Assembly (NCBI GenBank): GCA_002280565.1
Contig: NCEF01000020.1
Span: 48,078-112,077 of the forward strand
Direction: 5' to 3'
Length of the DNA: 64,000 nucleotides
Origin: Sphingomonas sp. 32-66-10
GTDB lineage: Bacteria; Pseudomonadota; Alphaproteobacteria; Sphingomonadales; Sphingomonadaceae
Shown: positions 16,876 to 25,764 of the stretch, in pieces
Numbering within the stretch: the first letter of the stretch is position 1
Layout: each line of letters begins with the position of its first letter
Translations under genes and position numbers: made by a program
Notes under the pieces: model-generated
The model's database searches: none
What the model was told of the DNA's origin: nothing
Seen by the model: only the letters and a program-made list of their open reading frames with translations

Positions 16876-16967
16876 ATGGCGTTCTCGACGGCGCTTAACG
16901 CATCGCGTTGACAGCCATTTCCTCCACTGGCACCTCTGTTTCCGGAAGGGTTTTTGGGGGCTTATCA

Positions 16968-18545
16968 ATGAAGATTCGGTCGAACACCGGCGCCGCGGCG
17001 CTGGCGCTGATGGTCGCGTGCATGGGCTCCGCACCGGCCTTGGCACAGGCGACAAAGACAGAAAAGCTGCCCTCGCTTCACGTCCAGTGCGACGGCAATC
17101 CCAACAATATGAGCGCAGGCGAGACGGCTGCACGGCTGATCGGCGCGATCACCCTGCTCGCGCTGTTCGCCCCGCCGCCCGAAAATGCCGACCCCGACAA
17201 GCGCAAATTCGGTGCCGAAGGTGTCGCGATCTGCTCGACCCTGATCGACGGCGAAAAGCGCGAGACCAACGACTATCGCCGGGTCAATTTGATCCTCGGC
17301 CGCGCGATCCACAAGATCGAGGCGAAGGATTATGATGGCGCGGTCGCCGATGCCGAACTGGCGCGGTCGCAGGCTGAAGCCGCCGGATTCATGGCCAATC
17401 CCTATTATGTCCGGTCGCAGGGTCGCGCGTTCGATCTGATCGCTGCAGCTGCCCTGTATCGCGCGGGCAAACCGACGGAAGCGCGCGAGACGGCGCTGCG
17501 CAACTTGGGCGAAGCGCAATTCCTCCTCACGCCGTTGCTGAGCGTCCCCGACTATCTGTTGATCGACCCGGCAGAGTCGCCGCGCGAGGCGGAATTCCGC
17601 GCGTGGCGGAGCCGGCTGGGCTTCGGCACCGGGGCGCAGGCCGACCGGCTCGAGGAATGGGGCCGCTTTGCCGAAGCCGCCGCCGTGCGTGAGGCACAGG
17701 TCGATTTCAACAAGCGCACCGTTCCGGAGTCACGCGGCAGCGCGGTGATCGCCCGCTCCGCCATCACGTTGGCGCTGGCGGGCAATGCCGAACTGTCCGA
17801 CACCCGCATCGCCGAGGCCCGCGCGAACGCTGAAAAGCGTCGCGCGGCCGGCGACACCGAAAAAGATGCGAGCGAGATCGTCGAGCTGTTGGACCTGCAC
17901 GGCATCATCCGCCAGACCCAGCGCGGCGAACTGGCGGCGGCGCGGCGGCTATTCGCCGCGCGCTCGCAATGGGTCGCCGCTTCATTCGGCAGCGTGGTCG
18001 AGGTCACACGGCGGCTGCGCACGGGCGCCAGTCCCGACGAGCTGATCGGCGGCCTGTCCCGCGCTCCTGAGGCACTGTGGAAGGACCGGCTTGAGACGCG
18101 CCGCGCCGAGGCGTTGGCCAAGGACAGCGACAATGCGACCCTGTTCCGCCTGATCCCTTCGGTCGATTCTGCGGCCGCCTATCGCAACCTGTCCAAGCAG
18201 GTCTGGCGAACCGACAAGTCGAAGCTGGTGCTTGAGCTGAAGGACGACAGCAAGTCGAAGCTGAAGATGGAACGGATGTTCTATTACGGTGCCGATTTCG
18301 ACGCGCTATTCCCCGCCTACGCCCTGCACGCGGCGCTGCTCGCCAAGTCGCGCGGGCATCAGGGGTTCACGATGCTCCCGATCGTCGGCGACCGGCTCGT
18401 GCTGGCCGCGTTCATCACCGGCAACAAGGGCGACCCCGGCCTGGCCGCCCCGATGTTCGCTGATGCCGAGCAGGTGATTGCCGCGCTATCGCCGGTCATC
18501 CCGTCTCCCGAAACAATCCGCGCCGAGCAAAAGGCGAAGAAGTAA
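16968..18545 (+). CDS. Exported repeat-type protein, function unknown
   Basis: 525 residues from the ATG at 16968, which opens a clear signal peptide ([18 protein letters not shown]...APALAQA). The mature part is alpha-helical and alanine-rich with charged helices, consistent with degenerate tetratricopeptide-type repeats (blocks such as [19 protein letters not shown] and [13 protein letters not shown]). Similar secreted TPR-like proteins occur in sphingomonads; no function is assigned. It is transcribed divergently from ahcY, with which it shares the 200-bp regulatory interval. Confidence 0.75.
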   Translation: MKIRSNTGAAALALMVACMGSAPALAQATKTEKLPSLHVQCDGNPNNMSAGETAARLIGAITLLALFAPPPENADPDKRKFGAEGVAICSTLIDGEKRETNDYRRVNLILGRAIHKIEAKDYDGAVADAELARSQAEAAGFMANPYYVRSQGRAFDLIAAAALYRAGKPTEARETALRNLGEAQFLLTPLLSVPDYLLIDPAESPREAEFRAWRSRLGFGTGAQADRLEEWGRFAEAAAVREAQVDFNKRTVPESRGSAVIARSAITLALAGNAELSDTRIAEARANAEKRRAAGDTEKDASEIVELLDLHGIIRQTQRGELAAARRLFAARSQWVAASFGSVVEVTRRLRTGASPDELIGGLSRAPEALWKDRLETRRAEALAKDSDNATLFRLIPSVDSAAAYRNLSKQVWRTDKSKLVLELKDDSKSKLKMERMFYYGADFDALFPAYALHAALLAKSRGHQGFTMLPIVGDRLVLAAFITGNKGDPGLAAPMFADAEQVIAALSPVIPSPETIRAEQKAKK

Positions 18546-18563
18546 GCGCTCAGCCGACCGATG

Positions 18564-18587
18564 TCCGTGCGCGGACCAGCGCACGGA
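18564..18587. terminator. Hairpin between convergent genes
   Basis: TCCGTGCGC/GCGCACGGA, a perfect 9-bp stem with a 6-nt loop, 19 bp after the exported-protein gene and facing yqgE. No U-run follows, so intrinsic termination is uncertain. Confidence 0.4.
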
Positions 18588-18640
18588 TATCGGCACGGAT
18601 GCGGAACCCCATCGCGGCAAGCATTGCTCGGCGAAGGACC

Positions 18641-19201
18641 TCAGGCCGTTCCAGCGCCTGGGGTCAACAGGCGCGGGTCGATTCCGGCGCGGGCAAAGCT
18701 GCGCTCCCAACGCTGACCGGCATCGCTCTCGTAGAGCAACGCCGCGTCCCCCGGCACGTTGAACCAGCCATGGCGCGTCATTTCCGCGTCCAACTGCCCC
18801 TCGCTCCAGCCGGCATAGCCGAGTGCGACAATCCAGCGCGACGGACCGGTCCCGTCGGCGATGGCGCGCAGCACGTCGATCGTACCCGACAGCGCCCAGC
18901 GTCCCGCGACATCGATCGTGTCCTGCCCACCCCAGTCGGTGGAATGCACCACGAACCCGCGGCGGGGCTCAACGGGGCCGCCATAATGAAGCGGCGCATC
19001 GGGCGCGACGCCCGGATCGATTTCGAACTGCCCGAGCAGGTCGTAGAGGGTCAGATCTTCCAGCTCATGCCCGATGCCAACCCCCAATGCGCCCTGTTCG
19101 TCATGCGCGCACATCGCGATCACCGCCCGCTCGAACCGGGGATCGCCGATTCCGGGCAAGGCGAGCAGGATCTGCCCGGTCAGAAAACGGCTCTCTTCCA
19201 T
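18641..19201 (-). CDS. yqgE: YqgE/AlgH family protein
   Basis: 186-residue DUF179 protein. Typical features: FLTGQILLALPGIGDPRFERAVI at the start, then YGGPVEPRRGFVVHS and the ALGYAGWSEGQLDAE motif. The family is widespread but its molecular role is not settled (AlgH was linked to regulation in Pseudomonas). ATG 19201 starts the conserved N-terminus; the frame stays open 20 codons further up without conserved sequence. Confidence 0.9.
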   Translation of the reverse strand: MEESRFLTGQILLALPGIGDPRFERAVIAMCAHDEQGALGVGIGHELEDLTLYDLLGQFEIDPGVAPDAPLHYGGPVEPRRGFVVHSTDWGGQDTIDVAGRWALSGTIDVLRAIADGTGPSRWIVALGYAGWSEGQLDAEMTRHGWFNVPGDAALLYESDAGQRWERSFARAGIDPRLLTPGAGTA

Positions 19202-19309
19202 CGGGCGCGAACATAGTCCTGCAGCTTCCACTTCGCCACGCTTGAAAATCGCGGCGGCCATGCCACTTGCACGACCAGCCGCAGTTCAGCGCAGGCAGAG
19301 GATACCCAG

Positions 19310-19789
19310 ATGACCATCCAGATCGGCGACCGCATTCCCCCCACGACCTTCGTCAAGGCGACTGAGAGTGGCCCCGAGCAGGTTAGCTCGGACGAATTTT
19401 TCGCGGGCCGCAAGGTCGCGCTCTTCTCGGTCCCCGGCGCGTTCACCCCGACCTGCTCGGCCCGCCACCTGCCCGGCTATGTCGAGAAGGCGGACGCGCT
19501 GAAGGCCAAGGGCGTGGACGAGATCGCCTGCACTGCGGTCAACGACGCCTTTGTCATGGGCGCATGGGCGAAGAGCGCCGATGCCGGCGACGTGACGATG
19601 CTCTCCGATGGCAATGGTGCCTTTGCCAAGGCGGTCGGGCTCGAATTTGACGGCAGCAAGTTCGGCATGGGTACGCGCGGCCAGCGTTATGCAATGCTGG
19701 TCAATGACGGCGTGGTCGAGCAGCTCCACGTCGAAGCGCCCGGCGAGTTCAAGGTGAGCTCGGCCGAGCATATGCTGGAAAACCTCTAA
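19310..19789 (+). CDS. Peroxiredoxin, Prx5 type
   Basis: Thiol peroxidase of 159 residues that reduces hydrogen peroxide and alkyl peroxides in the cytosol. The peroxidatic Cys49 sits in PGAFTPTCS, and Cys74 could be a resolving residue. The C-terminal glutaredoxin domain found in some relatives is absent, so reduction must come from thioredoxin or glutathione systems. An AGAGGA ribosome site precedes the ATG. Confidence 0.93.
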   Translation: MTIQIGDRIPPTTFVKATESGPEQVSSDEFFAGRKVALFSVPGAFTPTCSARHLPGYVEKADALKAKGVDEIACTAVNDAFVMGAWAKSADAGDVTMLSDGNGAFAKAVGLEFDGSKFGMGTRGQRYAMLVNDGVVEQLHVEAPGEFKVSSAEHMLENL

Positions 19790-19805
19790 CGGTTCCGGTC
19801 GCGCC

Positions 19806-19832
19806 CCGGTTCGCCGTTGACGGCGGAACCGG
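19806..19832 (+). terminator. Terminator-like hairpin after the peroxiredoxin gene
   Basis: CCGGTTCGCCG pairs with CGGCGGAACCGG (one bulged base, 4-nt loop), 17 bp after the stop codon. There is no U-run, so it may act as a stability or Rho-dependent element. Confidence 0.4.
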
Positions 19833-19874
19833 TGTGCGGCGAAGCTGTTGTCATTGCCGTAGGGAGAATTCGAC

Positions 19875-20129
19875 ATGACCGAAGAGACCAAGCCCGCCAC
19901 CACCCCGGCGACCACTGAAACCGCCACCGGCGACGAGTCGCTGTTCAGCCAGGCCAAGGAAGCGCTGACCGACGCCGGTGAAGCCATCAGCGAAGCGTTC
20001 GACGATGTCGTCGATGCCGCAAAGAAGAACCCTGTTGCCGCCGCCGCCATCGCCGCTGGTGCTGCTGCCGCAGTTGCGGGGGCCGCGTTCGGCGTGAGCA
20101 AGCTGCTCGACAAGGACGACGAGAAGTAA
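19875..20129 (+). CDS. Small single-pass membrane protein
   Basis: 84 residues: a Thr/Ala-rich polar start, an amphipathic helix (about 22-50, SLFSQAKEALTDAGEAISEAFDDV), one Ala/Gly transmembrane segment (about 52-76) and a charged KLLDKDDEK tail. The layout recalls ElaB/YqjD- or YtxH-like stress proteins, but the resemblance is only architectural. AGGGAG precedes the ATG and a strong terminator follows, so it is its own transcription unit or ends the peroxiredoxin unit. Confidence 0.75.
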   Translation: MTEETKPATTPATTETATGDESLFSQAKEALTDAGEAISEAFDDVVDAAKKNPVAAAAIAAGAAAAVAGAAFGVSKLLDKDDEK

Positions 20130-20137
20130 CAATTTGG

Positions 20138-20169
20138 GGGGGTGCCGCACCGACCGGCGCCCCCTTTTT
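20138..20169 (+). terminator. Rho-independent terminator
   Basis: GGGGGTGCCG pairs with CGGCGCCCCC (one G-U), 7-nt loop, followed by TTTTT. It closes the small membrane protein gene. Confidence 0.88.
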
Positions 20170-20213
20170 CCTGCCATCTTGCCAAAATACGCCGTGCCAT
20201 TTAGCGATGGAAG

Positions 20214-21650
20214 ATGACACAAGCAGAACAAATCGTCGCCGAGCTGGATCGGCTGCACACCGCCTCCGTCACCCGCCTGCGTGAGGCGCTCGATCTCTAT
20301 CTGACCCAGGGGATTGCCCCGGATCCGGCGCATCGTAGCGACGGCAGCTTCGCCTATCCCGAAATCCGTGTCCGCTACCGCAACGAAGTCGATCGCCCGA
20401 CCCCGGCGCGCAGCTTCGGCCGCCTTGTCGAACCCGGCGATTATGCGATCAGCGTCACCCGCCCCGCAATGTTCGCCGCGTATCTGGTCGAGCAGCTGAC
20501 CCTGCTGATCGAGGATTATGACGTTGAGGTCAGCGCGACCACCGGCCGTCAGGAAATTCCCTTTCCCTATGTGATCGATCCCAGTCATGTGCTGAAGATG
20601 GATCAGGTGTCGGTGCTCGAACTCGCCCGGCATTTTCCTGCGACGGAGCTGGCGCATATTGGCGACGAGATCGCCGACGGCAGCTGGATCAGCCAGGACG
20701 GAACCCGCCCGCTCGCGCTGTTCGACGGTTTGCGCACCGATTTCAGCCTCGCGCGGTTGCGCCACTATACCGGCACGCCGACCGAGCATGTGCAGCAGTA
20801 CATCCTGTTCACCAACTATCACCGCTATGTCGATGAATTCGTGCGCTGGGCGGCGGAGCAGGTTGGTGAGGGCAGCCGCTTTACCGGCGTGTCCGGGCCG
20901 GGCGGCATCGTGTTCAAGGCTGGCGACGACCCCGAAATGCTGCTGACCGACAGCGCGTGGCGGCGCCACCAGATGCCGGCCTGGCATTTGATGGCCGAGG
21001 ACGGAAGCGGCATCACGCTGGTGAACATCGGCGTCGGCCCATCCAACGCCAAGACGATTACCGACCACCTTGCCGTGCTGCGTCCCGAGGCGTGGCTGAT
21101 GATCGGCCATTGCGGCGGCCTGCGCCCCAGCCAGCGGATCGGCGACTATGTCCTCGCCCATGCCTATCTGCGCGACGACCATGTGCTCGACGACGTGCTG
21201 CCGCCGGAAATCCCGATCCCGGCCATTGCCGAAGTGCAACAGGCGCTGGCGCGCGCGGCCGAGGCCGTGTCGGGCCAGTCGGGCGAGGAGCTCAAGCGCC
21301 GCCTGCGCACCGGCACGATCGTCACCACCGACGACCGCAACTGGGAATTGCGCTTCTCGCGCTCGGCGCTGCGCTTCTCATTGAGCCGCGCGGTTGGCGT
21401 GGACATGGAAAGCGCAACGCTGGCCGCACAGGGCTATCGCTTCCGCGTCCCCTACGGCACGTTGCTGTGTGTGTCGGACAAGCCGCTGCATGGCGAGCTG
21501 AAACTCCCCGGCCAGGCCAATCGCTTCTACGAACGCGCGATCGCCGAGCACCTCAAGATCGGGATCGAAACCTGCGAGCAATTGCGGCGGGAAGGCGCCA
21601 AGCTGCATTCCCGCAAGCTGCGCGCGTTCAACGAACCACCGTTCCGGTAA
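20214..21650 (+). CDS. amn: AMP nucleosidase
   Basis: Splits AMP into adenine and ribose-5-phosphate, an adenylate-pool valve. 478 residues, normal for the family: an N-terminal regulatory domain with FGRLVEPGDYAISVTRP, then the phosphorylase-type catalytic domain with NIGVGPSNAKTITDHLAVLRP, MIGHCGGLRPSQ and the late AVGVDMESATLAAQGYR motif. The likely catalytic acid lies in the last part (CVSDKPLHGE). It has its own upstream space after a terminator. Confidence 0.94.
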   Translation: MTQAEQIVAELDRLHTASVTRLREALDLYLTQGIAPDPAHRSDGSFAYPEIRVRYRNEVDRPTPARSFGRLVEPGDYAISVTRPAMFAAYLVEQLTLLIEDYDVEVSATTGRQEIPFPYVIDPSHVLKMDQVSVLELARHFPATELAHIGDEIADGSWISQDGTRPLALFDGLRTDFSLARLRHYTGTPTEHVQQYILFTNYHRYVDEFVRWAAEQVGEGSRFTGVSGPGGIVFKAGDDPEMLLTDSAWRRHQMPAWHLMAEDGSGITLVNIGVGPSNAKTITDHLAVLRPEAWLMIGHCGGLRPSQRIGDYVLAHAYLRDDHVLDDVLPPEIPIPAIAEVQQALARAAEAVSGQSGEELKRRLRTGTIVTTDDRNWELRFSRSALRFSLSRAVGVDMESATLAAQGYRFRVPYGTLLCVSDKPLHGELKLPGQANRFYERAIAEHLKIGIETCEQLRREGAKLHSRKLRAFNEPPFR

Positions 21651-21737
21651 GTTCGGGCCGAGCGCGCGCTTTTCATTGACGCGGGAAACCGATTGGCGTC
21701 AGGTTGGTTACTGACACGAAACCACTGGAGTTGCGTG

Positions 21738-22484
21738 ATGGCGAAAGCCCCGACCACATCGAACGACGGCGACACCCCGACCGAGGCCAAGCCACAAGCC
21801 AAGCCGCGCCGGGCGGCAGCGAAGCCGACGGCAAAGGCTGACGAAGCCAAAGCACCCGCCCCGGCCAAGGCAAAAGCTCCGGCGAAGCCCAAGGCCCCTG
21901 CAAAGGCACCGGCCAAGGCAAAGGCGCCGGCCAAGCCAAAAGCCGCGCCAAAGCCAGCTGCGGAACCGCCCGCAGCGGTGGAGACGCCCGCAACGCCGAC
22001 CAAGGCTCCTGCGCGCAAACCGGCCGCTGCCAAGGCTCCGACCGCCGCAGACAAGGCACCGCCCCCGCGCCGCACCGCTGCCACGCGCAAGCCCGCTGCA
22101 ACCACCAAGCCGCGCGCATCCACGCGCAAACCAGCCGCCAGCCGGCCGCGCGCTGCGGTCGAGGCGGCTGCGGCGAAAGTCTCTTCGGCGGCGCACAACG
22201 CAGCGCAAACGGTCACCGACTCCGCCCCCGTGCAGTTCGTTGCCGAGACGCGCGAGAAAATGGGCGACCGCAATTTCTTCGCGACCTTGATCGGCGGGGT
22301 CGCTGCGATCGGCGCCGCTGTCGCCGGCATCTTTTACGCCGTGCAGAAGGGCCAAAGCGGGCCCAAGGACGACGCCAAGCCCTCGGGGGCAACCGCGCAT
22401 CAGGCCGATGGCACCGACAGCTCGGCCTCATTCGCTGCGGGGATCGCTGATGAAGGCACGATCCCGGACACGCTTCCCAGCTGA
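21738..22484 (+). CDS. Ala/Lys/Pro-rich protein with C-terminal membrane anchor
   Basis: About 248 residues from ATG 21738 (GGAG upstream). Residues ~12-150 are tandem-like AKAPAK/PKA repeats, strongly basic and similar in composition to histone-H1-like tails. They are followed by a helix (SSAAHNAAQTVTDSAPVQF), a membrane segment (about 193-210, FFATLIGGVAAIGAAVAGIFYAV) and an acidic tail. It may link the envelope to nucleic acid or act as a stress protein; this is speculation from composition. Low-complexity repeats make homology calls unreliable. Confidence 0.7.
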   Translation: MAKAPTTSNDGDTPTEAKPQAKPRRAAAKPTAKADEAKAPAPAKAKAPAKPKAPAKAPAKAKAPAKPKAAPKPAAEPPAAVETPATPTKAPARKPAAAKAPTAADKAPPPRRTAATRKPAATTKPRASTRKPAASRPRAAVEAAAAKVSSAAHNAAQTVTDSAPVQFVAETREKMGDRNFFATLIGGVAAIGAAVAGIFYAVQKGQSGPKDDAKPSGATAHQADGTDSSASFAAGIADEGTIPDTLPS

Positions 22485-22505
22485 CCGGAACGCAACCGCA
22501 CAGTT

Positions 22506-22540
22506 AAGGCCGCCGCGATTCCCTCGCGGCGGCCTTTGTC
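22506..22540. terminator. Bidirectional terminator-like hairpin
   Basis: AAGGCCGCCGCGA/TCGCGGCGGCCTT, a perfect 13-bp stem with a 5-nt loop, sits between the convergent stops at 22484 and 22542 and probably serves both genes. The U-runs are weak (TTTGTCCTT on plus). Confidence 0.75.
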
Positions 22541-22541
22541 C

Positions 22542-24374
22542 TTACCAGCCCTTCGGCTTGCCCTTGTTCTGCTCGTCGAGCCACGCCTTGAGCGGCGCGA
22601 AATACTCGACCATCGCCGCGCCGGACATCTCGCGGCTGCCGGTGAACGCCTCCAGCGCGTCGGGCCACGGCTTGGACGCGCCCATTTCCAACATGGCGTT
22701 CAGCTTCGCGCCGACTTCCTTGTTGCCATAGAAGGAACAGCGGTGGAGCGGCCCCTTCCACCCCGCCTGATCGCACGCAGCCTTGTAGAACTGGAACTGC
22801 AACAGCCGGGCGAGGAAATAGCGGGTGTAGGGCACATTCGCCGGGATATGGTATTTCGCGCCCGGATCGAACTTGGTCTCGTCGCGCTTCACCGGGGGCG
22901 TAATCCCCTGGTATTGCAGGCGTAGCGCGTCCCACGCACCCTGATAGCCGCCCGCAGGAATGCCACCCGAGAACACGCCCCAGCGCCATTTGTCGATCAG
23001 CAGGCCGAATGGCAGGAACGCGACCTTGTCCATCGCCTGACGCAGCAGCAGCCCGGTGTCCTTGTCCGCGCTCGGCACCTTGCTTTCGTCGAGCAGACCG
23101 ACCTGAACCAGATAGTCGGGCGTGATCGACAGCGCCGCAAAGTCGCCAATCGCCTCATGGAACCCGTCATTGGCGCCGTCGCGATACAGGATCGGCAGCT
23201 TGTTATAGGCACGCTGATAGTAATTATGCCCCAGCTCGTGCTGGATCGTGATGAAGTCGTCCGAATTGACCTTGATGCACATCTTGATGCGCAGGTCGTC
23301 GACATCGTCCAGGTTCCAGGCCGAGGCATGGCATTGCACTTCGCGGTCGGCCGGCTTCACGAATTGCGACCGCGTCCAGAATGTTTCCGGCATCGGGTCG
23401 AAGCCGAGCGACGAGTAGAAGGCCTCGCCGGTCTTCACCATCTTGATCGCGTCATAATCCTTGGCAACCAACAGCTCGCCAATGTCATAGCCCACATCGC
23501 CCGCTCCCGGGGGCGCGACGACATCGTAGATGTTACCCCATTCCTGCGCCCACATATTACCGAGCAGGTCGGCGCGGATCGGCCCGGTCTTGGACTGAAC
23601 CGCATCGCCATATTTCTCGTTCAGCTTCCAGCGCACATAGGTGTGGAGCGACTCATAAAGCGGCTTCACCTCATTCCAGAGCTTGTCGGTGAGCTTCGCG
23701 AATTCCTCCGGCGGCATGTCGTAATTCGACCGCCACATCGACCCGACGTCCTTATAGCCCAGCTCGCGCGCGCCTTCGTTCAACAGCCCGACCGAGCGCT
23801 GATAATCCTGCCGCTGTGGTGCGCCGACATTGTCGTGCCAGCTGGTCCACATTTCCTTCAGCTCGTCGGGATTGCGATTGGTGCCCATCGCGGCCTCGAT
23901 GTCGCTGCCGCTGATCGGTTCGCCCTTCAACGTCCCCTTGCCGGTACCATAGATCGTCTGCATGCCGGTCTGCAGGTTCGACAGCGCGGCCGCCGCGCCA
24001 TCGCGCGTCGGGGCCGGCGAGGTGATGCGCGAGCGCAGGATGTTCAGCTGGCGCCGTGTATCGGGCGACAGTCCCTGAACCTTGTCATATTTGGCCGCTT
24101 CGAGCGCGAAGCGAACCGCCATCTCGGTCCCCTTCGCCCCGCTCTTGGCGACCAGCGCCGACGTGTCGTCATTGATATAGGTGGCGTAGAGCCAGGCAAT
24201 CCGCGCCGCGTCGAGCGAATATTCCTTATACTCGGCCTCGGCACGCTTCAGGAACGCGTCCGCTGCGGCGGGCGTGGCGGCACCCGCGGGTGCGGCGGCC
24301 TTCTGGCTCTGCGCCGAGCCGGGGCTGGCCAGCAGCATGGCAAGCGCGATCGTCGAAATTCCGGTGCGGATCAT
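22542..24374 (-). CDS. M2-family peptidyl-dipeptidase, ACE-like
   Basis: Zinc metallopeptidase of 610 residues with a signal peptide (MIRTGISTIALAMLLASPGSAQS), so it is exported, probably periplasmic. The zinc motif HELGH starts at residue 379, with the third ligand Glu about 24 residues later in GFHEAIGD, as in angiotensin-converting enzyme. Relatives remove C-terminal dipeptides. ATG 24374 is chosen because it begins the signal peptide; the longer frame has no such start. The adjacent hydrolase on the same strand lies 59 bp upstream. Confidence 0.92.
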   Translation of the reverse strand: MIRTGISTIALAMLLASPGSAQSQKAAAPAGAATPAAADAFLKRAEAEYKEYSLDAARIAWLYATYINDDTSALVAKSGAKGTEMAVRFALEAAKYDKVQGLSPDTRRQLNILRSRITSPAPTRDGAAAALSNLQTGMQTIYGTGKGTLKGEPISGSDIEAAMGTNRNPDELKEMWTSWHDNVGAPQRQDYQRSVGLLNEGARELGYKDVGSMWRSNYDMPPEEFAKLTDKLWNEVKPLYESLHTYVRWKLNEKYGDAVQSKTGPIRADLLGNMWAQEWGNIYDVVAPPGAGDVGYDIGELLVAKDYDAIKMVKTGEAFYSSLGFDPMPETFWTRSQFVKPADREVQCHASAWNLDDVDDLRIKMCIKVNSDDFITIQHELGHNYYQRAYNKLPILYRDGANDGFHEAIGDFAALSITPDYLVQVGLLDESKVPSADKDTGLLLRQAMDKVAFLPFGLLIDKWRWGVFSGGIPAGGYQGAWDALRLQYQGITPPVKRDETKFDPGAKYHIPANVPYTRYFLARLLQFQFYKAACDQAGWKGPLHRCSFYGNKEVGAKLNAMLEMGASKPWPDALEAFTGSREMSGAAMVEYFAPLKAWLDEQNKGKPKGW

Positions 24375-24433
24375 CAATCCCTCGATTGTTTGTAAGTGGA
24401 TGGCCGACAACCTGCGCCTGCCCCCGGACGGGG

Positions 24434-25192
24434 TCAACCCGTCAGGAATGATAGGATTGCATCGGCCAGTTCGGGCCGCGTCACCGCGCTCATATGGTTG
24501 CCGGGGATTTCGACGAAGCGCGCATCGGGCAGCATCGCGACGAGGCCGGTGAATGAACCCACCTCGTCATCCTCCACCCCCGCGACCACCAGCACCGGCA
24601 GATCAAACCCCGCCAGTGCCTGGGGCGGCGTATCCACGAACGTATCGAGGATGCCGAGCAGCGCCACCGGATCGCCGCCAGTGGTCTTGAGAAACGCCTG
24701 CGACATGAACTCCCGATCGCCGCGCACGAAGCTGCCAAAGCCCGTGAGTACGCTGCGAAAAAATCCCGTGCGGCGGCCCGTATCGGTTACCCCCTCATCG
24801 CCCAGTCCCGACAGCACGACGCGGCACGGCCGGGGCGCAACGCCGCGCGCCAGCACCCGCACCGTCGTCCGCGCGCCCAGCGAATAACCGCCAAGGTCGT
24901 AATCGGTCAGGCCAAGATGCGCGATCAGCGCCTCCGCATCCCGCGCCAGCGCATCGGGCGGATAGGCGGCGGCGTCGTGCGGCCGCGCGCTCTGCCCATG
25001 CGCGCGCAGGTCGGGCATGATCACCCGGAAACCCGCCGCTGCCAGCTTCTCCGCCGTGCCATATTTGATCCAGTTGGTCTGCGCGTCGGAGAAAAAGCCG
25101 TGGATCAGCACCAGCGGCCGCCCCTGCCCCATCTCGCGCCAGGCCAGCTGCTGGCCGTCGAAGCTCTCGAACATGTTCACTGTGTCGGTCAT
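24434..25192 (-). CDS. Alpha/beta hydrolase
   Basis: 252 residues with a canonical fold: oxyanion segment LIHGFFSD, nucleophile elbow GGYSLGA with Ser104, a late Asp in VAGVEDDEVGS and His in PGNHMSAV. Substrate unknown; small esters or lactones are typical. There is no signal peptide. It is divergent from the marR operon across 128 bp that contain a palindromic operator candidate, so it might be coregulated with it. Confidence 0.85.
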   Translation of the reverse strand: MTDTVNMFESFDGQQLAWREMGQGRPLVLIHGFFSDAQTNWIKYGTAEKLAAAGFRVIMPDLRAHGQSARPHDAAAYPPDALARDAEALIAHLGLTDYDLGGYSLGARTTVRVLARGVAPRPCRVVLSGLGDEGVTDTGRRTGFFRSVLTGFGSFVRGDREFMSQAFLKTTGGDPVALLGILDTFVDTPPQALAGFDLPVLVVAGVEDDEVGSFTGLVAMLPDARFVEIPGNHMSAVTRPELADAILSFLTG

Positions 25193-25293
25193 GGCAGTCT
25201 GATGCACCGGATCGCTGCGGCGGGAAAGGCCGCGCACTTGCGTTTGGCGCAATCGTTTCCGTCGCGAAATGCAACTAATAGTAGTGGCACTCT

Positions 25294-25307
25294 ATAAGCA
25301 TGCTTAT
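25294..25307. promoter_or_regulatory. Palindrome before marR, operator candidate
   Basis: ATAAGCATGCTTAT is a perfect 14-bp palindrome ending 13 bp before the chosen marR ATG. MarR-family repressors bind short palindromes over their own promoters, so this is the likely autoregulatory site of the marR-emrAB operon. It also contains an in-frame ATG (25300) that would lengthen the protein by 7 residues. Confidence 0.6.
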
Positions 25308-25320
25308 TATATCGCGGCTC

Positions 25321-25764
25321 ATGACCGACTCACTTGGTTTTCTGATCAGCGATGTATCCCGCCTGCTGCGCAAGCGCTTCGACGATCGCGCGCGCCTGAT
25401 CGGGGTGACGCGCCAGCAATGGCGGACGCTGAGCGTGCTCAAGCGGCATGAGGGCAGCAACCAGGGCACACTTGCCGAGCTGCTCGAGGTCGAACCGATC
25501 ACGCTCGGCCGCATGATCGACCGGCTGGAGGAAGCGGGCTGGGTTGAGCGGCGCCGCGATCCGGGCGACCGGCGCGTGTGGCGCATCCATTTGACCGAGG
25601 CCGCTCAGCCAGTCCTGCTCCAGCTCAAGATCATCGCCGACGCCCTCTTCGTCGATGCTGCCGAGGGTATCCCCCCCGCCGATCAGGCCAAGCTCCACGC
25701 GCTGCTCGAACAGCTCAGCGCCAATCTCTCGACCGACCAGTCCAATGAGGCCGCAAATGGCTGA
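25321..25764 (+). CDS. MarR-family transcriptional regulator
   Basis: 147-residue winged-helix regulator. Dimer helix at the start, HTH around TLAELLEVEPITLGRMIDRLEEAGWVERRRDPGDRR in about residues 50-85, and a wing with the conserved DxR basic tip. It probably represses the efflux genes downstream until a lipophilic compound binds. The start at 25321 is preferred over 25300 because the earlier one lies inside the operator palindrome. Its end overlaps the emrA start by 8 bp. Confidence 0.9.
   Translation: MTDSLGFLISDVSRLLRKRFDDRARLIGVTRQQWRTLSVLKRHEGSNQGTLAELLEVEPITLGRMIDRLEEAGWVERRRDPGDRRVWRIHLTEAAQPVLLQLKIIADALFVDAAEGIPPADQAKLHALLEQLSANLSTDQSNEAANG

Noticed and set aside
16768-16960. SAH or SAM riboswitch before ahcY
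   Set aside because: No convincing pseudoknot or conserved core could be found; the palindrome favours a protein operator.
16908-16967. A 20-codon N-terminal extension of the exported protein
   Set aside because: The signal peptide begins exactly at ATG 16968; the extension would bury it.
21780-22140. CRISPR-like tandem repeats
   Set aside because: The repeats are low-complexity codons for Ala, Lys and Pro inside an intact gene. No spacer-repeat pattern or cas gene occurs in the window.
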